Assembly (NCBI GenBank): GCA_965238265.1 | Contig: OZ250185.1 | Coordinates: 2,852,001-2,916,000, forward strand | From: JAJDUF01 sp965238265 | Lineage (GTDB): Bacteria > Chloroflexota > UBA11872 > UBA12225 > JAJDUF01 | Reading direction: 5' to 3' | Length of the DNA stretch: 64,000 nt | Shown: one piece after another, positions 36,425 to 44,376 of the stretch | How the letters are laid out: each line of letters begins with the position of its first letter | Numbering within the stretch: position 1 is the stretch's first letter | Translations under genes and position numbers: made by a program | Notes under the pieces: generated by a model | What the model was told of the DNA's origin: nothing | The model's input: the letters and a program-made list of their open reading frames with translations, nothing else | The model's database searches: none

Positions 36425-36620
36425 AAGGTCTGGCACAACCCGGAGGCGGGTAATCTGGCTTGGCGCAGCGCTCGACAGTCCTCCGGCAGGCTGTCGGCAC
36501 TCGCGCCTCACAGTTGCGGGACAGCGCCGGTCTTGCACCGGACTTCCCCCGTATGCCCTCCGTGCTGCAACGGAAGGCCCTCCAGTCAGCTGGAGCAGTG
36601 AAACGTGCAGCACCCCATAG
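36425..36620 (-). ncRNA. Cobalamin riboswitch
   Basis: Read on the minus strand, the conserved elements come in order: GGGGAAGTCCGGTGCAAGAC (36528-36550 region), CGGC, then GTCCCGCAACTGTGA (36508-36522), GCCGACAGCCTGCC, and the B12 box AGCCAGATTACCCGCC (36445-36460) followed by TCCGGGTTGTGCC. These match the adenosylcobalamin aptamer core. It sits upstream of the btuF-btuC-btuD operon and should shut it down when B12 is plentiful. Whether control acts on transcription or translation cannot be decided from sequence. Confidence 0.93.
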
Positions 36621-36671
36621 GATACCGTATGTAGGCAGCGAGGCGCACGGGCGGCGGGGGCCGGGTGAGGC

Positions 36672-36770
36672 GGGCTGGACCTAACCCCCAGCCCCTTCCC
36701 TCCGGGGAAGAGGAGTCATCGGGGCGACCTTTAGCCCCTTCCCTTCAGGGAGGGGGTTGGGGGTAGGTAC
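36672..36770. repeat. R3 palindromic repeat copy, extended
   Basis: GGACCTAACCCCCAGCCCC at one end and GGGGGTTGGGGGTAGGT at the other, with an inner second copy of the CCCCTTCCC segment. It looks like two partly duplicated R3 units. It lies between the riboswitch and the phage-like genes. Confidence 0.8.
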
Positions 36771-36773
36771 GGC

Positions 36774-37205
36774 CTACTTCTCCACGGCGACGATGCGGGT
36801 TTCCCACTCCAGCAGGAACCGACCGCCCAGCGGACTCCAGCGATCCTCCATCTCCTCGATTGCCACGGTGTAGGCATCGCCCTCCGGGTCATCGAGCGTC
36901 ATGGGTTCGTTGACACGGGCCGCATAGGCTCTGATCATGTCGTGGTACTCGGTAGCCGAGTACGAGACGGGCACGCCATTCACGTCCACCAGGCCACCGC
37001 GGCAGAGGACGACGAACTCGAAGACTCGCTTGCCGGCGGCCAGCGGCGACGTTGGGATGGGCGTCTTGATGTTTGTGCCGGTGTACCACACCTTGGGCAG
37101 CCAGGTCCGAAAGCTATCCGGCTTAACGAAAAAGCCGAACGCCTCGCCCAGATTGACGTTGAAGCTGGTCAGCCGAATGTTGCAATCTACGCCTATCGTT
37201 GCCAT
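36774..37205 (-). CDS. Phage-like structural protein, unknown
   Basis: A 143-residue protein I do not recognise. Segments such as IGVDCNIRLTSFNVNLGEAFGF, RVFEFVVLCRGG and WSPLGGRFLLEWETRI suggest an all-beta fold. It is the last gene of a minus-strand set whose other members look phage structural, so a tail or capsid role is inferred from position only. Confidence 0.5.
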   Translation of the reverse strand: MATIGVDCNIRLTSFNVNLGEAFGFFVKPDSFRTWLPKVWYTGTNIKTPIPTSPLAAGKRVFEFVVLCRGGLVDVNGVPVSYSATEYHDMIRAYAARVNEPMTLDDPEGDAYTVAIEEMEDRWSPLGGRFLLEWETRIVAVEK

Positions 37206-37275
37206 GCGGTGTGTGCTCCCTCGACCGGTGGGCAGCTGTGCCTGTCAACGCTGGCCACCAGGCACCCAACGCCCG

Positions 37276-37548
37276 CTACTCCGGGGTTGCCGCCACCCGG
37301 CTTTGTGCGCCGGCTGGCGGCGTTTGCGTGGCCGCACTCCGGGTATACCTAGCCGCCGCATTCTCCACGTGCGTATGGGCGTTGTACTTTGCCCGCAGGT
37401 CTTCCAGAATCTCCCCCAGGTTGAGCGTGTAGGCCCGCAGCCGGTCCAATTCCGCAGCCAAATCCCGACCGGTGGCGCCAAAGCCCACGCCTAGCTCTCC
37501 TTGCTCGGCGCCACTCTCGCCGCCACCCAGCGGCAATGCTCCTGGCAT
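37276..37548 (-). CDS. Small phage-like protein with YNAHTH motif
   Basis: A 90-residue protein. The helix LAAELDRLRAYTLNLGEILEDLRAKYNAHTH is typical of small proteins in phage structural clusters, where a YNAHTHxx motif is common. The ends are polar and disordered. The ATG at 37548 follows AAGGAGAGAG. Role unknown, probably in the virion or tail. Confidence 0.6.
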   Translation of the reverse strand: MPGALPLGGGESGAEQGELGVGFGATGRDLAAELDRLRAYTLNLGEILEDLRAKYNAHTHVENAAARYTRSAATQTPPAGAQSRVAATPE

Positions 37549-37596
37549 CGCTCTCTCCTTACCACCAATCCGGGAACGCACTCGCCGCTGTCATCA

Positions 37597-37995
37597 TCAC
37601 TTCAGTCGGCGGAGCTTGACCTGCCAACGATTGCCCGGTCCCGTCGTCCCTACTCCTAATCCGATGCGAATGCGGTCAAGCACGCGGTACCGCTCTGCCT
37701 GCTGCACCGCCGCTACCGTGGCCGTGGCCGTGCGCGCAATCAAGATCAGGCGTGCTGGGAAGCTGGTGCTGCCGGGCAGCTCCAGGAGGGCGTCCCACGG
37801 TTTCCGGGTGACCGCACCATCGCGATTGCTCACTCCCGCCGATACCAGGCCAAAGTCCTGCCAGAGGCAGTCCGTGATGGCCTGATAGGTCACCGTCCCC
37901 GTGCCGCTCACGAAGACCACCGTCTCGGTGCGCCCCTCCCTGATCGTGGCCCGATTGGCCTCGATATGTGCGGCTTTGCGACTGTCCAAAGGCAT
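37597..37995 (-). CDS. Phage-like head-tail region protein, unknown
   Basis: A 132-residue protein with a beta-rich profile (TETVVFVSGTGTVTYQAITDC, RKPWDALLELPGSTSFPARLILIART, VGTTGPGNRWQVKLRRLK). I do not recognise the family. Its size, lack of membrane segments and neighbours fit a small structural protein of a tailed-phage module. Confidence 0.5.
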   Translation of the reverse strand: MPLDSRKAAHIEANRATIREGRTETVVFVSGTGTVTYQAITDCLWQDFGLVSAGVSNRDGAVTRKPWDALLELPGSTSFPARLILIARTATATVAAVQQAERYRVLDRIRIGLGVGTTGPGNRWQVKLRRLK

Positions 37996-38066
37996 CGCTC
38001 GCTGCCCCCGTCATCATGCGGTCCGCACCGGCCTCGACTATCCCGACGCGGACGCTGCGTTACGAT

Positions 38067-38770
38067 CTACGGCTCTCTGCCCGCAGCGGTGCGGGGCCAC
38101 CGTGGCGCTGGCCGTGGCTCACTCCACACCACGGTGGACGCAGCCTGCACCACACGGCTGCGCTGCAAGTCGGCGAGCCGCGACCGGAATGTCGCCAGCG
38201 CTTGCTCGCCGCGCGTGCGCCATTCGGGAGCAATCATGCTGTCGTCAACTTGGGCAAACTGCGCGCCGTCCTGATAGCGGAAGTTATCGGCTGCCGGTGT
38301 CGAATAGGCCCACACCGCGAATCCATAGGCGCCGATCAACAGTAGCTCGTCGAACTCCTCCGGCACGGTTGTGCTCGTGGCCCCATTGAGGCCGTCGAGC
38401 GTGTGGCCCTTGGCCCACTGCACCAAGACATCCTCTGCGGCCGACGGCGGCGTGGTGACCAGCAAGGTCACGCTCTGCTTATCCGGCGCCAGCTCGAAGC
38501 GCCGCCACCGGCGCGGATACGCTCCCGTCGGCCACTCCACTGCCTCCACGTCCCATAGGCCGGTCAGACCGGAGAGGTCAACGCAGCGGCTATCCGCGAC
38601 GGTACGCAACGTGGCATCCTGTACGTTACGTAAGGCAACGCCCGCGAGAACTCGGTGAGCGCTCGCGTGATAGCGCGGTCGAGGTCGGCGTTGGCAAAGC
38701 GCTCATGGGCGCCGGTCGGATCATTGAGATCCAGACGAAGATCAGCACGCAATGTCGTTAGCGTCGCCAT
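38067..38770 (-). pseudogene. Phage-like connector protein, frameshifted
   Basis: The N-terminal frame (from 38770) reads LRADLRLDLNDPTGAHERF and DADLDRAITRALTEFSRALP. The continuation lies in another frame from about 38635: LRNVQDATLRTVADSRCVDLSGLTGLWDVEAVEWPTGAYP to 38067. Together they match the layout of head-tail connector-like proteins found in prophages of Gram-positive and Chloroflexota hosts (helical start, then a beta segment with a WPTGAYP-like patch, then helices). One base change around 38635 explains the split. The gene heads the minus-strand phage-like set. Confidence 0.65.
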
Positions 38771-38930
38771 AATGTGCCCCTACTGCCTCGTGCTGCGGCA
38801 CTATCAAGGTGATGGTCCCGCGCCCTCGCGCCGCACCCCCCGGCTCCCTCAGGAAGTGCCGTTGGCGCCAAGCCGGTTCAACGAGCCATATCCATCGCTC
38901 GCATGCGGATACAACGGGCGGTCGCCCCTT

Positions 38931-39012
38931 CGTCACTCCGGCAAAAGCCGAAGTCCAGCGGTGGGGGCCGGGGGGTAAGGCCTCTGGATTCCGGCGTGCG
39001 CCGGAATGACCG
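38931..39012. repeat. Pair of R2 palindromic repeats
   Basis: CGTCACTCCGGC/GCCGAAGTCC and CTGGATTCCGGC/GCCGGAATGACC in opposite orientation, about 25 nt apart with GGGGGCCGGGGGGTAAGG (R4-like) between. It fills the comEA-phage gap. Confidence 0.75.
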
Positions 39013-39028
39013 GGAAAGCCCACACCAC

Positions 39029-39691
39029 CTAGTTGAAGGTGAGGTGCGCGGCGGCTCGCCGGAGCAGCGCCGCGCCCACTCCGGCCTGACGCACTTCATC
39101 GAGTGTCCGGTAGGGGCCGTGGAGCGTGCGGTGCTCGACGATCTTGCGAGCGGAGATGGCGCCGATGCCCGGCAGGGCTTCCAGTTCGGCGATTGTCGCC
39201 GTATTGATCTTGACACGTCGCGCGGCCCCGGCCGGGGCTGCGCTTGGTAGCCCTCCCGCGGCGGCCGGGCGACGTGGCGCGGCGGTCGGCGGCAACGCTT
39301 GCGTCGTCGCTTGCTGGCCCCCCGGCGTGCTGGGGCGGGTTGAGACATGCACGTGCATCTCATCTTGCAAACGGACGGCGAGGTTGATCCGCAAGGTATC
39401 GGCCTCCGGGGTTAAGCCGCCCGCCCGTGCGACCACGTCTATCACGCGATCACCCGGAACAATCGGGTAGACCCCCGGTTGTGCGACTTCGCCGGTGACG
39501 TAGACCTTTGCCTCCTCAGGAGGCGCCGGCGCAGACAGTACCTCATAGACCGGCTGCTGGCGACGCTGACAGCCTAGCGCTACCAGCAGGACGGCAAGCA
39601 TTACCGCGAGCGCAACAGCGGCGACCATACGCCACCGTGTTGTCGGTGGCGTACCCTCCGGTGCCACCGCCTCCTGGTGTTCATCAGGCAT
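39029..39691 (-). CDS. comEA: ComEA-like competence protein
   Basis: A membrane-anchored DNA receptor. One N-terminal hydrophobic segment (VAAVALAVMLAVLLVALGC) is followed by an SLBB domain (VYVTGEVAQPGVYPIVPGDRVIDVVARAGG), a Pro/Ala-rich linker, and a C-terminal helix-hairpin-helix pair (VKINTATIAELEALPGIGAISARKIVEHR, then the second HhH). It binds incoming DNA at the cell surface in natural transformation. No comEC gene is in the window. An AT-rich stretch with TTGCAC and TATATG 16 nt apart lies upstream and may be its promoter. Confidence 0.93.
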   Translation of the reverse strand: MPDEHQEAVAPEGTPPTTRWRMVAAVALAVMLAVLLVALGCQRRQQPVYEVLSAPAPPEEAKVYVTGEVAQPGVYPIVPGDRVIDVVARAGGLTPEADTLRINLAVRLQDEMHVHVSTRPSTPGGQQATTQALPPTAAPRRPAAAGGLPSAAPAGAARRVKINTATIAELEALPGIGAISARKIVEHRTLHGPYRTLDEVRQAGVGAALLRRAAAHLTFN

Positions 39692-39805
39692 ATCTGATTA
39701 CAGCATATAGTATGATTTATAGAGTGTGCAATATATTGAACATCGACATAGGCCGGAACCGGCCCCGGTAGGCTTCTGCAGTCGCTTCTGCCACTATAAG
39801 CACAC
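39692..39805. promoter_or_regulatory. AT-rich divergent promoter region
   Basis: This short gap between comEA (minus) and nth (plus) is markedly AT-rich against its surroundings (ATATAGTATGATTTATAG). On the minus strand TTGCAC and TATATG are 16 nt apart, a plausible sigma-70 promoter for comEA. Proposed from composition only. Confidence 0.4.
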
Positions 39806-40480
39806 GTGACTGACACCACTGCCGCCGCTGATAGCCTTGTACCGGCCCAGCGCGTCGTCAGGCTCATCGCGCGGCTGCGCCAAACCTATCCTGACGCCAC
39901 CGTCACGCTCAACCATTGCGCCCACTGGCAGCTCTTGATCGCCACGATCTTGTCTGCCCAGCAAACTGACGAGCAAGTGAACCGCGTCACGCCGGCCCTG
40001 TTCGCACGGTTTCCCTCGCCCCAAGCCCTCGCGGAGGCTCCACCGGAGGAGATCGTGTACTACCTGCGTACCCTCGGCCTCTTCCGCGTCAAAGCTCGCT
40101 ATATCCAGGGTACGTGCCGGCAATTGGTGGCGGAGCACGATGGTAAGGTGCCGGCGGACTTGCCGGCGCTGACCGCGCTCCCTGGTGTGGGCCGCAAGAC
40201 GGCCCTCGTTGTGCTGGGACACGGTTTCGGTTTAGCGCCGGGCATTGTCGTGGATACGCATTGCATGCGGCTCAGTCGCCGCCTTGGTCTGACCACCCAT
40301 CGTGACCCGCTCCGTGTGGAGCGTGACCTCCTCGCCGTCGTCCCGGAGGCGGCGCGGATCGCCTGGACCGACCTGCTCATTGCCCACGGGCGCGCCGTCT
40401 GCAACGCTCGCCGACCGCGCTGCAGCGGGTGCCCGGTGGCCGACTGGTGCCCCCGCGTTGGTGTCACGAACGCTGTCTAG
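39806..40480 (+). CDS. nth: Endonuclease III
   Basis: DNA glycosylase/AP lyase of base-excision repair that removes oxidised pyrimidines. The HhH motif ALPGVGRKTALVV holds the catalytic lysine, VVDTHCMRL the catalytic aspartate, and the C-terminal C-x6-C-x2-C-x5-C (CNARRPRCSGCPVADWC) binds the [4Fe-4S] cluster. LSAQQTDEQVN is the usual early motif. The length of 224 is normal. It starts at GTG. Confidence 0.96.
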   Translation: MTDTTAAADSLVPAQRVVRLIARLRQTYPDATVTLNHCAHWQLLIATILSAQQTDEQVNRVTPALFARFPSPQALAEAPPEEIVYYLRTLGLFRVKARYIQGTCRQLVAEHDGKVPADLPALTALPGVGRKTALVVLGHGFGLAPGIVVDTHCMRLSRRLGLTTHRDPLRVERDLLAVVPEAARIAWTDLLIAHGRAVCNARRPRCSGCPVADWCPRVGVTNAV

Positions 40481-40484
40481 GTGC

Positions 40485-40553
40485 CTGGACTGCGGCCTCC
40501 GCCGCAGTGACGAGGGGGCCAGGACCGTCATTGCGGCGCAAGCCGCAATCCAG
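40485..40553. repeat. Pair of inverted R1 repeats
   Basis: CTGGACTGCGGC...GCCGCAGTGACG followed by CCGTCATTGCGGC/GCCGCAATCCAG in the opposite sense, about 12 nt apart. The two can also pair with each other. It lies between two convergent genes. Confidence 0.8.
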
Positions 40554-40567
40554 GACGCGCGATGCTA

Positions 40568-41671
40568 CTAGCGGAAGTTGCTGCGCGGGAACACCGGCCA
40601 GACCGTTTCGACCCGGCCGTCGCGGATGCCATACATCTCGTCGTGGAGGAAGACGGTCATGTCCCCATAGCCGGCGTAGATCACAATTTTGTCCCCCACC
40701 TGCACGGAGTCGTTCGGTACATCCAACTCGATCTTGCCGTGCTCCGCCGACAAGCTGAGACTCGTGACGTCTTCGATATCGCGGGGATGGGGGTTAATCA
40801 CCGGCTGACCAAAGGCTTTGAAGCCGCTATCCATGATAATGCGTTGCCGGGTAGGACGGCTGACTACCGTCGCCAGGAGACTGAGCGCGATGGGGTGATC
40901 CACGCCGCGGCTGCGGTACTGCATGTCGCAGAAGATGCCACCGCCAGCCTGCACCTCGGTGACGCCGGGGAGGGTCGCCGTGTGGTGGTAGGTGAGCGTG
41001 CCACCACAGCTCACGATGTCACACGGCAGTCCCGCCGCTCGACATTGCTCGGCCGTTGCAACGAGTAAGCCAACTGCGGCCTCGATCCCGCGTTTTTTCT
41101 CCTCCGGGTCCTCGATACGCCCGGTATGGCCCTCCCAAGCCATCACCCCCCGCAACGTGAGGCCCGATAGCTCGTGAATCCGGCGTGCAAAGGCCACTGC
41201 CGGCTCGTGGGGCGGGAGCCCGCAGCGATCCATGCCGACATTCACCTCGACGAGGACGTTGACGCTCACCCCCTGAGCCGTGGCTGCGGCATCGAGCGCC
41301 AGCGCATTGCCCAGACTTTCTACTGCCACCAGGACCGTTGTGCCTCTTTGCACGAGCGCGACCAAGCGCTCGATCTTGCGCGTCCCCACCACCTGATTAG
41401 CGATGAGGATATTGTCAACGCCGGCGGCGGCCATCGCCTCCGCATCGCCCAGCTTGGCGCAGGTCACGCCGAACGCCCCAGCCGCCAGCTCCTGCTTGGC
41501 GATAGCGGGTACCTTGACGCCCTTGGTATGCGGACGCCAGTTCACGCCATGCCGGCCTATAAAGCTCGCCATGTGGCGGATATTGGCCTCCATAGTATCC
41601 AGGTCAACCAACAGGGCTGGTGTGTCTAGCTCATCTACCGGCTGACCGATGAGCGCAGTTTGGCTGGTCAT
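40568..41671 (-). CDS. DSD1-family PLP enzyme (D-threonine aldolase / alanine racemase-like)
   Basis: Fold-type III PLP enzyme. The N-terminal barrel starts DTPALLVDLDTMEANI, and RPHTKGVKVPAIA carries the PLP lysine. VNVLVEVNVGMDRCG and CGGTLTYHHTATLPGVTEVQAGGG are further family hallmarks, with metal ligands (His, Cys) near the C-terminal VIYAGYGDMTVF. Relatives are D-threonine aldolase and D-serine dehydratase. Which amino acid is used here cannot be told. It is a stand-alone gene. Confidence 0.88.
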   Translation of the reverse strand: MTSQTALIGQPVDELDTPALLVDLDTMEANIRHMASFIGRHGVNWRPHTKGVKVPAIAKQELAAGAFGVTCAKLGDAEAMAAAGVDNILIANQVVGTRKIERLVALVQRGTTVLVAVESLGNALALDAAATAQGVSVNVLVEVNVGMDRCGLPPHEPAVAFARRIHELSGLTLRGVMAWEGHTGRIEDPEEKKRGIEAAVGLLVATAEQCRAAGLPCDIVSCGGTLTYHHTATLPGVTEVQAGGGIFCDMQYRSRGVDHPIALSLLATVVSRPTRQRIIMDSGFKAFGQPVINPHPRDIEDVTSLSLSAEHGKIELDVPNDSVQVGDKIVIYAGYGDMTVFLHDEMYGIRDGRVETVWPVFPRSNFR

Positions 41672-42036
41672 GGTTCCTCCTCTATGTAGCTAGGTAGCGT
41701 TCCGGATCATCGCGGCGGCGTCTCTCTGCTCCAGTCTCCACACGCTAAGTCACAGCGTAGTACAGCGTAGTAACGAGAGCTGCACGGTGGCGCAACGATA
41801 GCATTATTACGCTTAACCAAACAGGTGACCGGGGTTGGACCGCGCCTCACCCCCCGGCCCCCTCTCCACATGTGGAGAGGGGGTGTGCGGCGGCGGGCGG
41901 CTGTTGTAGGGGCAACCCTTGTAGTTGCCCACGTCCCCCTGCGGAGCGGGGGGCCATAGGGGGGCGGTATTGCACCCAACCCCCGGCCCCTTCCCTCCAG
42001 AGCCGGGGAGCCATGGCGGCGAGGTGCGGGGAGGGG
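41672..42036. other. Intergenic region with repeats
   Basis: No gene is apparent. R4 (41844-41886: CTCACCCCCCGGCCCCC, ends GGAGAGGGGG), R5 (41917-41960) and a partial R3 (41971-42000) follow one another, which again shows the repeats clustering in gaps. The part before 41844 has no recognised feature. Confidence 0.6.
41844..41960. repeat. R4 and R5 repeats side by side
   Basis: The R4 palindrome is closed by CCCTCTCCACATGTGGAGAG. R5 supplies CACGTCCCCCTGCGGAGCGG and GGGGCCATAGGGGGG. The same R5 ending recurs at 46455-46483. Confidence 0.75.
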
Positions 42037-42852
42037 TTAGCTCTGGTCCGGCCACCAGGTAGCCAGGATACGGTCGAGGCGAAAGGTGCGCTCGTCGTCG
42101 CGCAGGTGGCAGTGGGCGACGAGGTACGGACCGTCTACGAAGAGCGGACTGATAACCCGCTCGTTTGTCTGGCCCGGCTTGGCGTAGCGAATAGCGATGG
42201 GGCGCCCGTCGCGCACGGCGGTCGCGAGCGGTTCCGGTAGGTCGCTGGCCTCAATAGCGCGGTCCAGCGGCCGGGAGCGGTGCGCGGCCAGGAAGTCTCC
42301 GAGCGTGTGGCAGCCGTGCGCGCGTAGCTCCTCGATCATGCGTTGCAACACCCGATAGGTGGCCCACACGTCGCCCGCCGCCCGGTGCAGCCCCCGCGTC
42401 GGTACCCCCAGTGAATGGGCGACCGCGTCCAGGCCGTTGCGCGGAAACCGGAAGCAGCCGCGCGCCAAGGCCAGCGTATCGAGGGCCGGCATCGTCGGGA
42501 ACCACGTCCCGGCACGGCGGTACTCCGCCCGTAAAAAGCCCAAGTCGAAGCGTGCGTTGTGGGCCACCGGCACCGCCCCGTCGAGGGCAGCGTTAATCTC
42601 AGCGATGAGCGTGCCAAAAGGTGGGGCGTCGGCAACCTGGTGGTCCGCGATACCGTTCACGGCGCGAGCGCCCGGACTGATGGGCCGTCCGGGGTTGACG
42701 AGCGACACCCAGAGGCGCGGCTTTACCCCCGGATCAACGCGCAGGACGGCGATCTCGCACACACGGTCGCCAGCCTGCGGCTTCAGCCCCGTTGTCTCCA
42801 CATCTACGACGGCGAGCGGGACGCCCTCAATGGGTGTAGTCGGCGCAAGCAT
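42037..42852 (-). CDS. DnaQ-like exonuclease fused to a WYL domain
   Basis: Residues 10-165 are a DEDDh 3'-5' exonuclease with all ligands: D17 and E19 (VVDVETTG), D103 (AHNARFDLGFL), H156 and D161 (GLHRAAGDVW). After a helical linker, residues about 200-270 look like a WYL domain: PIAIRYAKPG, ERVISPLFVDGPYLVAHCHLRDDERTFRLDRI. WYL domains bind nucleic acid or nucleotide ligands and regulate bacterial defence or repair. An exonuclease-WYL fusion is unusual. The start is uncertain; ATGs at 42852 and 42897 are both possible with weak ribosome sites. It is divergent from an orphan DNA methyltransferase gene. Confidence 0.82.
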   Translation of the reverse strand: MLAPTTPIEGVPLAVVDVETTGLKPQAGDRVCEIAVLRVDPGVKPRLWVSLVNPGRPISPGARAVNGIADHQVADAPPFGTLIAEINAALDGAVPVAHNARFDLGFLRAEYRRAGTWFPTMPALDTLALARGCFRFPRNGLDAVAHSLGVPTRGLHRAAGDVWATYRVLQRMIEELRAHGCHTLGDFLAAHRSRPLDRAIEASDLPEPLATAVRDGRPIAIRYAKPGQTNERVISPLFVDGPYLVAHCHLRDDERTFRLDRILATWWPDQS

Positions 42853-42984
42853 CTCAATGACCCCGGGCAGGAAGCTAACGGCTGACCTCGCTAGCATGCC
42901 CGTTGCGGCGACGCACGGCAAGGCCTCTGCTGGCCAATATCCCGGAAAGTTGCGGCCGGGCGGCGCAACTTGTACATTCCTGCC

Positions 42985-44370
42985 ATGAATAGCGTGTGGA
43001 CATTGCCGCGACAATCTCAACGTGCTGCTGCAGCGCCGCAAGCGGCGCCGCCTTTACGTGTGCCATTTCATCTCAAGACCAATGGCACGCGCCGCATCAT
43101 CGAGGGAGACCTGGCGCCGGATAAGGAGATCGAGACCGGATCGCGCCTGCTCATCATCAGCCGGCACCAATCGTATCTTACCCACGGTCTCCACAAGTAC
43201 CCGGCCAAGTTCTTCCCGGAGCTACCGCGGTGGGCCGTCCGCCGTTACGCCCGCGAAGGCCCGGTCATTGACCCGATGTGCGGCTCCGGGACCGTCAATA
43301 TCGAGGCGTTGCTGAACCGGTACCCCTCGATTGGCGCAGATGTAGACCCCTTTGCACGCCTCTTGGCCGGCGTCAAGACCACGCCGCTGTCGGCGCAGAC
43401 CTTGGCCAAAATCTGGGATTGGCTCGTCGCCGCCATCTGGGAGCGCAAGCATACCTTCCAGATTGTCCTCCCCGACTTTCCGCGGCGCGATACGCTGTGG
43501 TTTCGACCGGACATCTCGGAGGAGCTGGGGCTGGTCCGCAGCGCCATCTATGCCATCCCGTTCTGGCCGCAGTTCCGTATACGCAAGGTCGACCGGCAGC
43601 GCTATCGGGACTTCTTCCTCGTGGCAATGTCGTCTATTGTCCGCGCTGTTTCCAACGCCGACAACAACTGCACCCGGACCGTCGTGCGCGCCAAGCTGAA
43701 CAAGCGCATTATCCCCGGCATGGCACTGGAGCTGTTCCGCAAGGCCGCCGAGCAGAGCATTGCCCGCATGGCCGAGTTCGAGACGGTCTGTCCGCGCGAT
43801 GTTCCGGTCGAGATCGTGAACGAGGATGCGCGGGCACTATCGCTTCAGGACGAGTCCGTCGAGCTAGCGGTCACCTCACCACCGTACATCAACGCGGTGG
43901 ACTATCCGCGCACGCACCAGCTGGAAATGAGCTGGCTGGAGTTGTGGCCCGCTGGCCCGATGGCAAACCTCAAGCGCCATCACATCGGCACCGAGGTGGT
44001 CCGCGCCAAGGAGTACGCGGACCTACGGCAGACCGGCATTGTGGACCTCGACGCGCTGCTCGCCGACATTTACGAGGTGGACCGGCGGCGCTCGTTCATC
44101 ATCTACAAGTATTTCGAGGATATGCGCCGCAACCTCGAGCAGGTACGGCGCGTGCTGCGGCCGGGCGGACGCTACGTGGTCGTCGTCGGCAACAACATCA
44201 TCCGCAAGCGCCTCGTACCGACGCACCAGTTTCTCGCCGAGATCGCGGAAGCGGTCGGCTTGGAGCTGGAGACGTATTTCTGCTCGGAAGTGATCCGCCA
44301 CTTCATCAAGGTGCCGCGCAAGGAGCGGATCAACGACGATTGGGTGCTCGTGCTGAGGAAGCGTCCTTAG
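42985..44370 (+). CDS. Orphan DNA methyltransferase (amino group, N4/N6 type)
   Basis: SAM-dependent DNA methyltransferase with motif I DPMCGSGT (96-103) before catalytic motif IV TSPPY (297-301), then YINAVDYPRTHQLEMSWLEL. The TSPPY form and the NAVDYPRTHQ patch fit a family of orphan N4-cytosine or N6-adenine enzymes. No matching restriction gene lies nearby. The ATG at 42985 is preferred over one 15 nt upstream. It is followed by a phosphotransferase-like gene at 44377 and is divergent from the DnaQ-WYL gene, so the three could form one unit. Confidence 0.85.
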   Translation: MNSVWTLPRQSQRAAAAPQAAPPLRVPFHLKTNGTRRIIEGDLAPDKEIETGSRLLIISRHQSYLTHGLHKYPAKFFPELPRWAVRRYAREGPVIDPMCGSGTVNIEALLNRYPSIGADVDPFARLLAGVKTTPLSAQTLAKIWDWLVAAIWERKHTFQIVLPDFPRRDTLWFRPDISEELGLVRSAIYAIPFWPQFRIRKVDRQRYRDFFLVAMSSIVRAVSNADNNCTRTVVRAKLNKRIIPGMALELFRKAAEQSIARMAEFETVCPRDVPVEIVNEDARALSLQDESVELAVTSPPYINAVDYPRTHQLEMSWLELWPAGPMANLKRHHIGTEVVRAKEYADLRQTGIVDLDALLADIYEVDRRRSFIIYKYFEDMRRNLEQVRRVLRPGGRYVVVVGNNIIRKRLVPTHQFLAEIAEAVGLELETYFCSEVIRHFIKVPRKERINDDWVLVLRKRP

Positions 44371-44376
44371 CTCAGA

